Source: Streptococcus cristatus AS 1.3089
Lineage (GTDB): Bacteria; Bacillota; Bacilli; Lactobacillales; Streptococcaceae
Assembly: GCF_000385925.1 (NCBI RefSeq)
Contig: NC_021175.1
Coordinates: 1,714,213-1,778,212, forward strand
DNA: 64,000 bases
Direction of reading: 5' to 3'
The position numbers and the translations under genes were made by a program. The notes beneath the pieces were generated by a model. The model saw nothing but the letters and a program-made list of their open reading frames with translations, was not told where the DNA came from and searched no databases. This document shows positions 21,319-32,375 of the stretch, in pieces. Position 1 is the first letter of the stretch. Every line of letters begins with the position of its first letter.

Positions 21319-22884
21319 ATGAAAAAATTCATTTTAACCTTATTTACAGCCCTCCTCGTCTGTCTGGGAACCCTTACCGTGGCTCAGGCGGATGATTATC
21401 TCAGAATTGGGATGGAAGCGGCCTATGCCCCTTTCAACTGGACCCAAGATGATGATTCAAATGGCGCTGTCAAAATCGAAGGAACAAATCAGTATGCCAA
21501 TGGCTACGATGTCCAAGTTGCCAAGAAGATTGCTCAGGAAATGGGCAAGGAACCGCTGGTTGTAAAGACTTCTTGGAATGGACTGATCCCAGCCTTGACC
21601 TCTGGTAAAATCGATATGATTATCGCTGGTATGAGCCCAACAGCCGAACGGAAAAAAGAAATCGCCTTTTCTAGCAGTTACTACACCAGTGAGCCTGTTA
21701 TGCTGGTTCGAAAAGACGGCAACTACTCCAATGCCAAGACCCTCAAGGACTTTAAAGATGCTAAAATCACCTCCCAGCAAGGTGTCTATCTTTACAATCT
21801 GATTTCTCAACTGCCGGGTGCTAAGCAAGAAACGGCCATGGGAGATTTCGCCCAAATGCGTCAAGCTCTAGAATCTGGTGTTATTGACGGTTACATTTCT
21901 GAACGGCCCGAAGCTCTGACAGCTGAAGCTGCCAACTCTAAGTTCAAAATGATTCAATTCAAAGAGGGCTTTGAAGTTGGCGAAGAAGATGCCTCCATCG
22001 CCGTCGGCATGCGTAAAGACGACAGTCGAATCGAGCAAGCGAATGCAGCTATCGCTAAACTTTCAGCGGATGAACAAACGCAACTGATGGATCAGATGAT
22101 TAAAAATCAGCCGGTGGACACTGATACTGACGATGCTGAAGACACATTCTTCAATAAAGTTCTTAAGATTTGGAAGGAAAATTGGCCACAATTTTTACGC
22201 GGAGCTGGTTTGACCTTGCTTATTTCCATTACAGGGACGATCGCTGGTCTCCTCATCGGTTTGCTGATTGGGGTCTATCGGACAGCGCCCATTTCAAAAA
22301 ATAAGGCTTTAGCCTTCCTACAAAAACTATTCGGTTGGTTCCTCAATGTTTATATTGAAATCTTCCGTGGTACACCTATGATTGTACAATCCATGGTTAT
22401 CTACTATGGAACAGCTCAGGCTTTTGGCATCTCGATTGACCGGACGGCTGCAGCCATCTTCATCGTTTCTATCAATACTGGTGCTTACATGAGTGAAATT
22501 GTCCGCGGTGGTATCTTTGCCGTTGACAAGGGACAATTTGAAGCAGCTACTGCGCTCGGAATGACCCACGGTCAAACCATGCGCAAGGTCGTCCTGCCAC
22601 AGGTGGTCCGCAACATTTTGCCTGCAACTGGTAATGAATTTGTCATCAATATCAAGGATACTTCTGTCCTCAATGTCATCTCCGTGGTAGAGCTCTACTT
22701 CTCAGGAAATACCATTGCAACTCAGACCTATCAGTATTTCCAAACCTTCACCATTATCGCAGTCATTTACTTCGTCTTGACCTTTACTATCACTCGAATC
22801 CTACGTTTCATCGAGCGGAAGTTTGACACAGATCATTACACAACAGGTGCCAACCAAATGCAGACGGGAGAATTGAAACAATGA
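21319..22884 (+). CDS. glnP: Glutamine ABC transporter, fused binding protein and permease
   Basis: A polar amino-acid importer in which the extracellular binding domain and the membrane domain form one chain, as in lactococcal GlnP. A signal peptide (residues 1-26, ending TVAQA) is followed by one SBP_bac_3 domain (about 27-260, [13 protein letters not shown]). The HisM-type permease domain follows (about 290-500) with the EAA-like loop [21 protein letters not shown] place the start at 21319 because GGAGAG precedes that ATG; an in-frame start 63 bp upstream lacks a site. Its stop overlaps the ATPase gene by 4 bp. Substrate (Gln, Glu or related) is inferred from family. Confidence 0.9.
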   Translation: MKKFILTLFTALLVCLGTLTVAQADDYLRIGMEAAYAPFNWTQDDDSNGAVKIEGTNQYANGYDVQVAKKIAQEMGKEPLVVKTSWNGLIPALTSGKIDMIIAGMSPTAERKKEIAFSSSYYTSEPVMLVRKDGNYSNAKTLKDFKDAKITSQQGVYLYNLISQLPGAKQETAMGDFAQMRQALESGVIDGYISERPEALTAEAANSKFKMIQFKEGFEVGEEDASIAVGMRKDDSRIEQANAAIAKLSADEQTQLMDQMIKNQPVDTDTDDAEDTFFNKVLKIWKENWPQFLRGAGLTLLISITGTIAGLLIGLLIGVYRTAPISKNKALAFLQKLFGWFLNVYIEIFRGTPMIVQSMVIYYGTAQAFGISIDRTAAAIFIVSINTGAYMSEIVRGGIFAVDKGQFEAATALGMTHGQTMRKVVLPQVVRNILPATGNEFVINIKDTSVLNVISVVELYFSGNTIATQTYQYFQTFTIIAVIYFVLTFTITRILRFIERKFDTDHYTTGANQMQTGELKQ

Positions 22885-23621
22885 CCGAAACAATTTTAGA
22901 AATTAAAAATCTCAAAAAATCTTATGGAGAGAATCAAGTCTTGAAAGACATTTCTCTGACTGTCCACAAGGGCGAAGTTATCTCCATTATCGGAAGTTCA
23001 GGTAGCGGGAAATCAACCTTTCTCCGCTCCATCAACCTCCTCGAAACACCTACTGCTGGCGAAATTCTCTATCGCGGGAAAAATGTCTTGGATGAGAATT
23101 ACGACCTGACTCATTACCGCGAAAAATTAGGTATGGTATTCCAAAGTTTCAATCTTTTTGAAAATCTCAATGTCCTCGAAAACACCATCGTTGCTCAGAC
23201 AACCGTACTCAAAAGAGAACGTGCTGAGGCAGAAAAGATTGCCAAAGAAAATCTGGAAAAGGTGGGAATGGGAGAGCTCTACTGGCAGGCCAAGCCTAAA
23301 CAGCTTTCAGGTGGACAAAAACAGCGGGTTGCCATTGCGCGTGCGCTTTCCATGAATCCTGACGCTATCCTTTTCGATGAACCAACTTCAGCTCTTGACC
23401 CAGAAATGGTCGGTGAAGTCCTGAAAATTATGAAGGATTTGGCCAAAGAAGGCCTGACCATGATTGTCGTGACCCACGAAATGGAATTTGCCCGCGATGT
23501 TTCCAGCCGCGTTATCTTTATGGATAAGGGCGTCATCGCAGAAGAAGGCACTCCTCAAGAATTCTTTACCAATCCTAAAGAAGAACGAACCAAGGAATTT
23601 CTACATCGCTTCTTAAAATAA
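22881..23621 (+). CDS. glnQ: Glutamine/polar amino-acid ABC transporter ATPase
   Basis: The ATPase that powers the adjacent GlnP-type permease. Walker A is GSSGSGKST (about 37-45), the signature motif [15 protein letters not shown], and Walker B runs into [17 protein letters not shown]; the switch His is in VVTHEMEFA. Length 246 is standard. The ATG overlaps the permease stop (ATGA), so translation is coupled. A hairpin at 23638-23672 ends the transcript. Confidence 0.96.
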   Translation: MTETILEIKNLKKSYGENQVLKDISLTVHKGEVISIIGSSGSGKSTFLRSINLLETPTAGEILYRGKNVLDENYDLTHYREKLGMVFQSFNLFENLNVLENTIVAQTTVLKRERAEAEKIAKENLEKVGMGELYWQAKPKQLSGGQKQRVAIARALSMNPDAILFDEPTSALDPEMVGEVLKIMKDLAKEGLTMIVVTHEMEFARDVSSRVIFMDKGVIAEEGTPQEFFTNPKEERTKEFLHRFLK

Positions 23622-23637
23622 ACAATCAATCAAACAA

Positions 23638-23672
23638 ACAAGACGGAAAAAGATACATCCGCCTTGTTTTTT
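23638..23672 (+). terminator. Terminator after glnPQ
   Basis: ACAAGACGG and CCGCCTTGTTTTTTT form an imperfect stem ending in a long T-run. Confidence 0.8.
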
Positions 23673-23684
23673 TATTCGCAAAAT

Positions 23685-23709
23685 AAAAAAGCGGGTTTCC
23701 CCACTTTTT
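23685..23709 (-). terminator. Terminator of the small HTH-like gene
   Basis: AAAAAAGCGGG and CCCACTTTTTG surround a TTTC loop, 6 bp past the stop codon of the gene at 23715. Confidence 0.7.
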
Positions 23710-23714
23710 GAAGA

Positions 23715-23930
23715 TTAGTCTTCAAACTTTTCATGATTTTTGTCGTAGAAATCAATCAAGCCAAGAGCTGTTTCAAAAGAAATATTCTTTACTTTTGCAC
23801 GTCCTTGAGCAAGAGCAATAATTGACATTTCACGCGCGTTTGTTTCTTTACTAATACGGTAACCTGTAATTTTTTTGTCACGAACCCATCCAACGACTGA
23901 CTCTACTTTTTCAAAATTTGATTTAGCCAT
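23715..23930 (-). CDS. Small conserved protein with HTH-like segment
   Basis: A 71-residue protein with a good GAGGAG site before the ATG at 23930. Residues about 22-60 (YRISKETNAREMSII ... NISFETALGLIDFYDK) have the spacing of a Cro/XRE-type helix-turn-helix, in which ISKET resembles the start of the first helix and the SFETA segment the closing helix. It has no partner gene, its own terminator, and could be a small DNA-binding protein. I do not recognise a named family. Confidence 0.7.
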   Translation of the reverse strand: MAKSNFEKVESVVGWVRDKKITGYRISKETNAREMSIIALAQGRAKVKNISFETALGLIDFYDKNHEKFED

Positions 23931-24040
23931 TTCTTACTCCTCTCTAACTTATTTAGAATACTAATATAATGGTTTTTATACAGTTTGTCAACTTAGAAAA
24001 ACCAAAACAAACAAATTAAATAATTCTGAATATTCTATAT

Positions 24041-24940
24041 TTATTTTGCTTTGAGAGCTGAAAGGATTTGCGTGCGGATACTCTCCACTCCATCAGGGTT
24101 TGCTGGAAGGAAAATCGTATTATTTCCTTCTTTATCCGCAAAATTATTCAAAGTATCTAGATATTGGTTGGTCAATAGAATGGACATGATTTGCTCTTCT
24201 GTCAGTTCAACATTGGCCCCTTTAAGTTCTTGGATGGAGTCAGCTAAACCATCTACGATCGCCTTCCGTTGCTCTGCAATACCGACCCCGTGAAGGCGGT
24301 CTTTCTCAGCCTCAGCCTCTGCTGCAGTAACGATTTTGATCTTATCTGCTTCTGCCAATTCCTGAGCTGCTACGCGCTTGCGTTGAGCGGCGTTGATTTC
24401 GTTCATAGACTGCTTGACTTCTGCATCTGGCTCAACCTTGGTAATCAAGGTTTTGACAATGATGTAGCCATAAGTGGACATTTCTTCAGCCACCTGCTTT
24501 TGAACTTCTAGGGCAATCTCATCTTTCTTTTCAAAGAGCTCGTCCAAGGTCAGTTTAGGAACAGAGGAACGCAGAGCATCTTCGATATAAGACTTGATCT
24601 GCGCTTCTGGTCGCATGAGTTTATAGTAAGCATCCGTGACATTGTGTTCATTTACACGATACTGGGTCGCAACATTCATGGTCACAAAGACATTATCCTG
24701 AGTCTTGGTCTCGACAATAATCTCGCTCTGCAGCAAACGCAACTGGACACGAGCAGCAATTTTGTCAATTCCCAAAGGCAAACGCACATTCATCCCACTT
24801 GTACTGGTCTTGTGGTAGCGGCCGAAACGCTCAATGATGGCAACAGACTGCTGGCGCACGACATAGAGCGAGCTAAATGCCGCTAAAATACAAAGAATGA
24901 TAAAAAAGAGAAAGAAGAAAAAGAAGAAATTAAAAAACAT
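24041..24940 (-). CDS. SPFH/band-7 (stomatin-like) membrane protein
   Basis: A membrane-anchored SPFH-domain protein of the stomatin/HflC/QmcA group, thought to organise membrane microdomains or protease complexes. One N-terminal helix, strikingly rich in Phe (residues about 3-25), is followed by the band-7 domain (about 28-180, VRQQSVAIIERFGRYHK) and a helical Ala/Glu region (about 195-240, AEADKIKIVTAAEAEAEKDR) that would form oligomer coiled coils. The ATG at 24940 is preferred because AAGGAGAT lies upstream. No NfeD partner is adjacent. Confidence 0.9.
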   Translation of the reverse strand: MFFNFFFFFFLFFIILCILAAFSSLYVVRQQSVAIIERFGRYHKTSTSGMNVRLPLGIDKIAARVQLRLLQSEIIVETKTQDNVFVTMNVATQYRVNEHNVTDAYYKLMRPEAQIKSYIEDALRSSVPKLTLDELFEKKDEIALEVQKQVAEEMSTYGYIIVKTLITKVEPDAEVKQSMNEINAAQRKRVAAQELAEADKIKIVTAAEAEAEKDRLHGVGIAEQRKAIVDGLADSIQELKGANVELTEEQIMSILLTNQYLDTLNNFADKEGNNTIFLPANPDGVESIRTQILSALKAK

Positions 24941-25033
24941 AAGATCATCTCCTTGATTTAATATATTATATTCTAGCACAGTCCTCAATCACTTGCAATT
25001 AAAAAGCGGACTTTTGCTAAAATATTTTTAGGA

Positions 25034-26284
25034 TCAGACTAGCATGTTGTAAAGTGTTTCATTTCCATTCAGATTGATAAAGGATGGGTCAAACTGCTCA
25101 ATTCGATTGATCAGACCTGCATAATCATGTTTATTGGACAAGGCAATTCCAATCAAGACTGGACCTGTCCCTTTGCTGGCCCGCTTGATGTATTCAAATC
25201 GAGTGATGTCATCATTTGGCCCTAAAATATCATTTACAAATTCACGTAAGGCACCAGGCCGCTGCGGGAAATTTACTACAAAATAATGCTTGATGCCATC
25301 ATAGATAAGGGCACGCTCTTCCATTTCCGGCATGCGGTTAATGTCATTATTTCCTCCCGAAATAATACAGCAGACAGTTTTTCCTTTGATGTATTCTCGC
25401 AATACTTCTAGGGCTGCCACGCTAGCTGCACCAGCAGGCTCTGCGATGATTCCTTGTTTAGAATAGAGATCAATCAAGGTTTCTGAAATCAAACCTTCAT
25501 CAACCCCGATAAGTGTTTCTACATTCTTCTTCGTCGCTTCATAAGTAGAGGCCCCTACCTTTTGGACTGCGATACCATCCGCAAATTTATCAATTTCTTT
25601 GAGCTTGACAGGGCCGCCTGCTTCGAAAGCCGCCCTCATACTGCGGGCGCCATTAGCCTCTACCCCAATCACTTCAATTTGTGGCTGACTTTCCTTGATG
25701 TAAGTGGATACTCCTGCGATGAGACCGCCGCCTCCTACTGGTACCAAAACCAAGTCTAAATCGATGGACTCCCGAGCTGTATCTTCTAGGATTTCATAAG
25801 CAACCGTTCCCTGACCTGCTTGAACATGAGCATCATCAAAAGGATCGATGAAAGTCCGATTTTCCATCCGTGTGAATTCCATAGCCGCCCGAGCAGAAGC
25901 ATCAAAAGTATCTCCTACTAGCTTGATGGTCACAAAGTCGCCACCAAAGAAACGAACCTGCCCAATTTTTTGCTGAGGAGTTGTGATGGGCATAAAAATG
26001 GTCGCTGGAATTTTCATCTCATTACAAGTGTAAGCGACCCCTTGAGCATGATTGCCCGCAGAAGCACAGACAACCCCACGTTCACGTTCTTCCTCGCTCA
26101 ACTGAGAAATGGCATAGTAGGCACCACGGATTTTGAAGGAGCGGACACGTTGGGCATTTTCCTTTTTGAGATAAATCTTTGCCCCGTACTTTTCTGACAA
26201 GTAATGATCATAATCAAGCGGTGTATTGACAACAACATCTTTTAATACCTTATGAGCACGGACAATATCTTTTGCTGTTAACAT
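25034..26284 (-). CDS. ilvA: Threonine dehydratase (biosynthetic)
   Basis: IlvA deaminates threonine to 2-oxobutyrate, the first committed step to isoleucine. The PLP lysine lies in SFKIRGAYYA (about residue 50) and the glycine loop in PVGGGGLIAGV. A C-terminal ACT-like regulatory domain (about 325-416, KHYFVVNFPQRPGALREFV) suggests feedback control, in the shorter one-ACT form typical of Firmicutes. The ATG at 26284 with GGAAAGG upstream is chosen over an earlier in-frame start. It is the last gene of ilvB-ilvN-ilvC-ilvA. Confidence 0.95.
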   Translation of the reverse strand: MLTAKDIVRAHKVLKDVVVNTPLDYDHYLSEKYGAKIYLKKENAQRVRSFKIRGAYYAISQLSEEERERGVVCASAGNHAQGVAYTCNEMKIPATIFMPITTPQQKIGQVRFFGGDFVTIKLVGDTFDASARAAMEFTRMENRTFIDPFDDAHVQAGQGTVAYEILEDTARESIDLDLVLVPVGGGGLIAGVSTYIKESQPQIEVIGVEANGARSMRAAFEAGGPVKLKEIDKFADGIAVQKVGASTYEATKKNVETLIGVDEGLISETLIDLYSKQGIIAEPAGAASVAALEVLREYIKGKTVCCIISGGNNDINRMPEMEERALIYDGIKHYFVVNFPQRPGALREFVNDILGPNDDITRFEYIKRASKGTGPVLIGIALSNKHDYAGLINRIEQFDPSFINLNGNETLYNMLV

Positions 26285-26313
26285 TCCTTTTCCTTTCCAA
26301 ATGAGGTAAACAA

Positions 26314-26343
26314 ACTCAACTGGTATCCCAGCTGAGTTTTTCA
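26314..26343 (-). terminator. Hairpin between ilvC and ilvA
   Basis: AAACTCAACTGG and CCAGCTGAGTTT form a stem with one mismatch between the ilvC stop and the ilvA start. On the minus strand it is followed by only a short T-rich stretch, so it may be a weak terminator or an RNA-stabilising hairpin that sets the ilvA level. Confidence 0.5.
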
Positions 26344-26350
26344 CACAATC

Positions 26351-27406
<1,056 letters not shown>

Positions 27407-27439
27407 TTAGGCGGTTTTAACAAATTTAAGTAGGGTTTT

Positions 27440-27591
27440 ATACTCACTGAAAATCAAAGCTCAAACTAGGAAGCTAGCTGTAGGTCGCTCGAAGCACTGC
27501 TTTGAGGCTGTCAATAAGACTGACGGAGTCAGTAACATTTACCTACGGCAAGGCGAAGCTGACGTGGTTTGAAGAGATTTTCGAAGAGTAT
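27440..27591 (-). repeat. BOX element (A-B-C type) between ilvN and ilvC
   Basis: On the minus strand the element begins ATACTCTTCGAAAATCTCTT (boxA), passes through a boxB-like hairpin region (TTACTGACTCCGTCAGT ... GCCTCAAAGCAGTGCTTCGAG) and ends CTAGTTTGAGCTTTGATTTT ... GTGAGTATA (boxC). These blocks match the classical pneumococcal BOX repeat. The first base of boxA is the last base of the ilvN stop codon. BOX elements are non-autonomous repeats that can affect expression of flanking genes. Confidence 0.92.
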
Positions 27592-28067
27592 TAATCACGG
27601 GTAAAGCCAGTTGCCCCAGTCCGTGCGATATTGCGAATGCCGTAAGGACGGATGACTCGTAAGAGCGCTTCGCTCTTTTCTGCATCGCCCGTCATCTGGA
27701 TAGTGATCGAGTTTGGTGCCACATCGACTACCGTTGCACGGAAAGGCTGGATAATGGCCAAGATTTCTGCACGCTTAGCAACTGGTGCCGATACCTTGAT
27801 CAAAATAACTTCTCGCTCTAGGTGAGGATGATCTGTAATATCTCGCACCCGAATCACATCAATTTGGCGATTAAGCTGCTTGATAATCTGCTCCACTTCA
27901 TTGAGGGAATTTACATCAATGATAATGGTGATCCGAGAAACATTTTCATCCTCGGTCGCACCTACAGAGATACTTTCGATATTGACCTGACGTCTGGAAA
28001 GCACACCAGTGAAGCGGTTCAGAACACCCGAACGATTTTGGAGTTTAGCTGTCAACATTCTACGCAT
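27591..28067 (-). CDS. ilvN: Acetolactate synthase small (regulatory) subunit
   Basis: IlvN binds the catalytic IlvB and gives valine feedback inhibition. The N-terminal ACT domain (LTAKLQNRSGVLNRFTGVLS) and C-terminal regulatory domain are complete at 158 residues. It overlaps ilvB by 8 bp. Its TAA stop shares its last base with the start of the BOX element, so insertion occurred exactly at the gene end without altering the protein beyond recognition. Confidence 0.96.
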   Translation of the reverse strand: MRRMLTAKLQNRSGVLNRFTGVLSRRQVNIESISVGATEDENVSRITIIIDVNSLNEVEQIIKQLNRQIDVIRVRDITDHPHLEREVILIKVSAPVAKRAEILAIIQPFRATVVDVAPNSITIQMTGDAEKSEALLRVIRPYGIRNIARTGATGFTRD

Positions 28068-29760
28068 GGAACTTCACCCCCAACATCTCATGATTGCTCT
28101 TGCCAGCTGGCACCATTGGAAGCACATGCTCCTTGCGAGAAATATCTACCTCGATAAACATCGGTATATCTTCCTTTAGGACTTCCAAATCTTGAGCAAT
28201 GGTCTCGGGATTATCAAATTTATAGGATTTGACACCATAAGCCTGAGCCATTAGCTGAAAATCTGGTAAACTGTCAAAGACTGACTCGGAGGTCCGACCA
28301 TCATAGAAGGCTTCCTGCCACTGACGAACCATCCCCAACGAATGATTGTTGAGCATGATGACCTTAATCGGAACCTTATAGATATTTAAAATAGCCATTT
28401 CCTGATTGGTCATCTGATAGCCCCCATCCCCAACAAACAAGACAACTTCCTTGTCTGGATTAGCAATCTTAGCTCCAATCGCTGCTGGAACACCAAAGCC
28501 CATGGTTCCGAGACCACCTGATGTGACCAGCTGACGCTCATTGCGATAAGGATAGTACTGGGCTGCCCACATTTGGTGCTGGCCGACATCCGTAACGACA
28601 ATGGCATCACCATCTGTCAACTCTCCAATACGCTCAATGACTGGCTGAGGCTGGACAACTCGTTCCTTCCTATCGTAAGAACGAACTCGGTTCTTATCCT
28701 CTGTCACCTTGGCAATCCATTTTTCAGTGTTGTTTCGGACAGTCTCTTCAGCCAGCAGCATCTCCAAGGCTTGCTTTGCATCTCCTACGACAGGAATGTC
28801 CACTGCGATAATCTTGCCAATCTCTGCTGGGTCAATATCGATATGGACCACCTTAGCATTCTTAGCAAAGGTCTTGGGATTCCCCGTCAAACGGTCATCG
28901 AAACGAGATCCGATATTGATCATCAAGTCCGCCTCGGTCATGGCAATATTGGCCGCGAAAGTCCCGTGCATTCCTCCCATTCCAAGGAAGAGGGGATGAT
29001 CCGTCGCAATCGTTCCCTGCCCCAAAAGAGTGGTAACGACTGGAATCTGATAACGTTCAGCAAAAGTCTGTAGAAGCTCAGAAGCACCTGCGTAAGCAAC
29101 ACCACCACCAGATAAAATAACTGGCTTTTTAGACTTGCTCAACTGGCTGAGAATCTTCTTGATTTGCAGTTCATTCGGCTGAATGGTCGGCTGATAGCTT
29201 GGTAGATTCACATCCGAAGGATAAACAAAATCAACTTCCTTGGCTGAAATATCCCTAGGCAAATCAATGACCACTGGGCCAGGACGGCCAGTCGTTGCAA
29301 TGTGAACTGCCTCTGTCACAATCCGAGGAATATCCGCCGTATCCCGCACTTGATAGTTATACTTGGTGATCGGCATGGTCATCCCGACCATATCTGCTTC
29401 CTGAAAGGCATCCTTACCGATACCCGGAGTCGCTACCTGCCCAGTGAAGACCAAAAGGGGAACACTGTCACTCATGGCGTCCGCAATACCAGTAATGGCA
29501 TTGGTCGCTCCCGGACCACTGGTGACAACGGCTACACCGATTTTACCAGTTGATTTAGCGTAACCTTCTGCTTCATGAACACACCCCTGCTCATGGCGAC
29601 CAAGAATATGGCGGATACCTTTAAAGCTATAAATAGCATCATAGAGGGGCAAGACTGCACCACCAGGATAGCCAAAAATGGTATCAACACCAAGACTTTT
29701 CAAGGTTTCCAAGACCAGCTGTGAGCCAGACATGGGAGTTTCTAATTGGATTCTTTCCAT
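28060..29760 (-). CDS. ilvB: Acetolactate synthase large subunit
   Basis: A thiamine-diphosphate enzyme that condenses two pyruvates, or pyruvate with 2-oxobutyrate, in branched-chain amino-acid synthesis. The catalytic Glu region lies in ILGRHEQGCVHEAEGYA (about residue 57), FAD-binding features are in the middle, and the TPP motif GDGGYQMTNQEMAILNIYKVPIK-type sequence starts near residue 440. Length 566 is normal. First gene of the ilv operon; a CodY box sits 23 bp upstream. Confidence 0.97.
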   Translation of the reverse strand: MERIQLETPMSGSQLVLETLKSLGVDTIFGYPGGAVLPLYDAIYSFKGIRHILGRHEQGCVHEAEGYAKSTGKIGVAVVTSGPGATNAITGIADAMSDSVPLLVFTGQVATPGIGKDAFQEADMVGMTMPITKYNYQVRDTADIPRIVTEAVHIATTGRPGPVVIDLPRDISAKEVDFVYPSDVNLPSYQPTIQPNELQIKKILSQLSKSKKPVILSGGGVAYAGASELLQTFAERYQIPVVTTLLGQGTIATDHPLFLGMGGMHGTFAANIAMTEADLMINIGSRFDDRLTGNPKTFAKNAKVVHIDIDPAEIGKIIAVDIPVVGDAKQALEMLLAEETVRNNTEKWIAKVTEDKNRVRSYDRKERVVQPQPVIERIGELTDGDAIVVTDVGQHQMWAAQYYPYRNERQLVTSGGLGTMGFGVPAAIGAKIANPDKEVVLFVGDGGYQMTNQEMAILNIYKVPIKVIMLNNHSLGMVRQWQEAFYDGRTSESVFDSLPDFQLMAQAYGVKSYKFDNPETIAQDLEVLKEDIPMFIEVDISRKEHVLPMVPAGKSNHEMLGVKFHA

Positions 29761-29782
29761 AATTCCCCTTTCATTTATTTAC

Positions 29783-29797
29783 AATTTTCTAAAAATT
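29783..29797 (-). promoter_or_regulatory. CodY box upstream of ilvB
   Basis: AATTTTCTAAAAATT differs at one position from the CodY consensus AATTTTCWGAAAATT. CodY represses branched-chain amino-acid genes in rich medium, so this is an expected site. Confidence 0.75.
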
Positions 29798-29887
29798 CAA
29801 AAAGCTTTCTACTATGATAACATTTTTGAAAAAAATTGCAAGTATTGCGGATCTTTTTTTACATTTCAGGAAAAAAAGATAAGAAAA

Positions 29888-29913
29888 TCTCGCTAAATCC
29901 GAATTTAACGAGA
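29888..29913 (-). terminator. Terminator after the response regulator gene
   Basis: TCTCGCTAAAT and ATTTAACGAGA pair with one G-U across a CCGA loop, ending in TTTTCTT on the minus strand. Confidence 0.7.
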
Positions 29914-29921
29914 AATGTTTC

Positions 29922-30521
29922 TTATATCCATCCTTGATCTTGCGCAATCCGAACCGCTTCTGTGCGATTGTCGGCTGCCAGTTTGGTCAGGATGGCTGAC
30001 ATATAATTGCGAATAGTCCCATTTGATAAATAGAGCTTTTCCGCAATTTCTTTATTGGAGAGACCAGTTGCTGCTGCCTCTAAGACTAGAAGCTCCTGAT
30101 GGGAGAGGGGATTTTTATGGGCCATCAGTACTTCCATAAGTTCAGGTGAGTATTCTTTTTGACCAGCCAAGACAGTGTGGATGGTCTTCATCAGCTCAGC
30201 AATACTACGCTCCTTAAGTACATAGGCATCAACATCCGCCTTGACAGCTCGCTCAAAATAGCCTGGCCGCTTAAAAGTCGTCACAATGATGACCTTGACA
30301 GCTGGTTGATGTTCCTTCATCCATTCTAGGACGTCCAGTCCCGTCTGATAGGGCATTTCCACATCCAAGATGGCCACATCGACTGGATTAGTCTTGAGTA
30401 GCTCCATGGATTCACGTCCATCTGCCGCTTGATGAACTACTTCAACATCTGGCTGCAACTGCAAGAGCTGACAAAGAGCATCCCGCAGCATACTCTGGTC
30501 TTCTGCTAATAATACCTTCAT
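29922..30521 (-). CDS. NarL/LuxR-type response regulator
   Basis: A two-component response regulator with a receiver domain (residues 1-120; phospho-Asp in [13 protein letters not shown] near residue 53) and a C-terminal LuxR helix-turn-helix (about 135-199, [35 protein letters not shown]). It overlaps the kinase gene by 4 bp. The ABC ATPase, permease, kinase and regulator order resembles pneumococcal TCS11 (SP_2003-2000). A palindromic set upstream of the operon is a candidate binding site. Confidence 0.92.
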   Translation of the reverse strand: MKVLLAEDQSMLRDALCQLLQLQPDVEVVHQAADGRESMELLKTNPVDVAILDVEMPYQTGLDVLEWMKEHQPAVKVIIVTTFKRPGYFERAVKADVDAYVLKERSIAELMKTIHTVLAGQKEYSPELMEVLMAHKNPLSHQELLVLEAAATGLSNKEIAEKLYLSNGTIRNYMSAILTKLAADNRTEAVRIAQDQGWI

Positions 30522-31624
30522 CTCTCATCTCCTTTAACCCTATACGGCAATCGCACGCGAATAATGGTCGGCTTCTGGCTACTGATGACCTCCACTCTAC
30601 CGTCAAGCCCCTCCAAGCGCTCTCGAACTGAATGAAGCTCTCGGCCAGTGACTCGCTTAAAGCCTCGACCATCATCTTCAACATCCAAGATCAAATCTTG
30701 ATCCTGACTATGCAAATCAATCTTGGACTTCTTGGCCTCCGCATGCTTGATAATATTGGTTGCTAATTCCAACAAAATCATACTAATGGTAAACTGCATC
30801 TCCGTAGGAATACTGGCGACATTGAGCTGATTATGAAGCTCTAAGTCAATATCACTCATTTCCAGCATAGTTCGGATTGTATTTAATTCTTCATCTAGCG
30901 TCCGCGTCTTGAGATTGTCTACAATCCGTCGAACATCAGCCATGGCCTGCTTACTGATCCGTCGCACTTCCTCCATCTCTTTCTCCGCCTGCTCGTAGGC
31001 CTCCATTTGTAGGAATTGCTGGGCCAGCTCCGTCTTGACGCTGAGCATGGCAAAGGTATGACCCAAACTATCATGTAAATCCCGTCCGATTCGATTGCGC
31101 TCATTTTCTGCTAGGAAAAGATTGAGCTGGGCATTCTGCTTGCTTTTTTCTTCCTTTAGCTGTTCAGCGACTTGGATACGGTGCAGACCCAGGGTCAAGA
31201 AATCCGAAAAGAGAAAGGTCGTCGAGAAAAAGATTAGATAACCGATACTAAATTGCTGCTGCACATACACCCCGACCAGAAGAGCCGGTTGAACAGCTAA
31301 GAAACTCCAAAAGCGCCAAGATTTAAGGGAAATCTCATTGTAATGATAAACAAGAAGGTTGGACAAATAGAAAATATACCAAACGAAGCCCACATTCAGC
31401 CAAATGGTAGTGTAAAAAATGTAAGCAAGCATGCCCCACCAGGACAGAGCCTGGTAGAAAGGCTTTTTCTCCGTGAGGATGGTGTAATAGGCCCCTATAA
31501 ACAATGCTGTCCAAAGCAAAGTCAAAAGCGGGTATTCACCACTGATGACACCCGCTACCGGAAAGATGATAAAGACCAGAGAAATATGAAACATGTGATG
31601 TATGTTTTTGAACTTTTCCCACAT
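30518..31624 (-). CDS. Sensor histidine kinase, HisKA_3 family
   Basis: A membrane sensor kinase with about five N-terminal membrane helices (residues 10-150) and little extracellular sequence, so it probably senses the membrane or works with the adjacent transporter. The phospho-acceptor His is in [17 protein letters not shown] and the ATP-binding part has [13 protein letters not shown] (N box) and DVEDDGRGF (G box). I start it at the ATG at 31624 (368 residues), with GAGGT upstream; a TTG lies 6 codons earlier. It partners the NarL-type regulator. Confidence 0.92.
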   Translation of the reverse strand: MWEKFKNIHHMFHISLVFIIFPVAGVISGEYPLLTLLWTALFIGAYYTILTEKKPFYQALSWWGMLAYIFYTTIWLNVGFVWYIFYLSNLLVYHYNEISLKSWRFWSFLAVQPALLVGVYVQQQFSIGYLIFFSTTFLFSDFLTLGLHRIQVAEQLKEEKSKQNAQLNLFLAENERNRIGRDLHDSLGHTFAMLSVKTELAQQFLQMEAYEQAEKEMEEVRRISKQAMADVRRIVDNLKTRTLDEELNTIRTMLEMSDIDLELHNQLNVASIPTEMQFTISMILLELATNIIKHAEAKKSKIDLHSQDQDLILDVEDDGRGFKRVTGRELHSVRERLEGLDGRVEVISSQKPTIIRVRLPYRVKGDER

Positions 31625-31628
31625 ATAA

Positions 31629-32363
31629 TTATTTAACCTCAATCCGTTTTTTGAGCTGAAGGACTAAAATACTAAAGAAAATGGTGTAGGCTAGGACGAT
31701 TAGCATGGCAGAGACATTCCAGTCATGGTGTTCCAAATAGGAAGAGACCACCTGCATGAGCTGATAGCTCGGCGTTAGCTTGCCGATGGATTGCAACCAG
31801 TCTGGAAACATGGTCAGAGGAAACCAAAGACCACCCAAGACCGCTAAAGCCATATAAACGATATTGCCTACGACCGACATGAGCTGGGCACTGGGCAGGA
31901 GGCTGATCAAGACGCCCATGGCGATAAAGACCAGACTACCGATCAAAAGAATCAGTGCAATCATTAGCCAGTCCATCATGGGCTCATTGACTCCACGAAC
32001 GAAATGTCCGACAGAGAAGACGACGATGATGGAAAGCAGAAAGGTTAGTAAAGTACTAAAAAGCTTTGATATATAATATTCTACCATAGAAACTGGCGAA
32101 TGCTGAATCAATTTTTGCCAGTTATTGGTCTTGTCCGACTGCAAGGTGCTGGGAATGCTAAAAAAGGCACTAGACATAATACTAAAAAGTGTCATAGAAA
32201 AGAGATAGGTTTGGAGCAAAAGCGCCGGTACATCAGAACCTGACATCATTCCTGAAAAGATCAGATAGAAAACGCTGGGTAGCCCGATAGAGAGCAGGTA
32301 GTAGGCCGCCTGCCGCTTCATCAAAATCAGCTCCATTTTCATTAAACTTGCCATATTTTTCAT
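31629..32363 (-). CDS. ABC-2 type transporter permease
   Basis: A 244-residue protein with six predicted membrane segments of the ABC2_membrane family, partner of the ATPase encoded 12 bp upstream. Such transporters linked to DesK/LiaS-like two-component systems usually export lipids, peptides or toxic compounds; the cargo cannot be read from the sequence. The start at 32363 has AAAGGAG upstream. Confidence 0.88.
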   Translation of the reverse strand: MKNMASLMKMELILMKRQAAYYLLSIGLPSVFYLIFSGMMSGSDVPALLLQTYLFSMTLFSIMSSAFFSIPSTLQSDKTNNWQKLIQHSPVSMVEYYISKLFSTLLTFLLSIIVVFSVGHFVRGVNEPMMDWLMIALILLIGSLVFIAMGVLISLLPSAQLMSVVGNIVYMALAVLGGLWFPLTMFPDWLQSIGKLTPSYQLMQVVSSYLEHHDWNVSAMLIVLAYTIFFSILVLQLKKRIEVK

Positions 32364-32375
32364 GATGCTGCTCCT

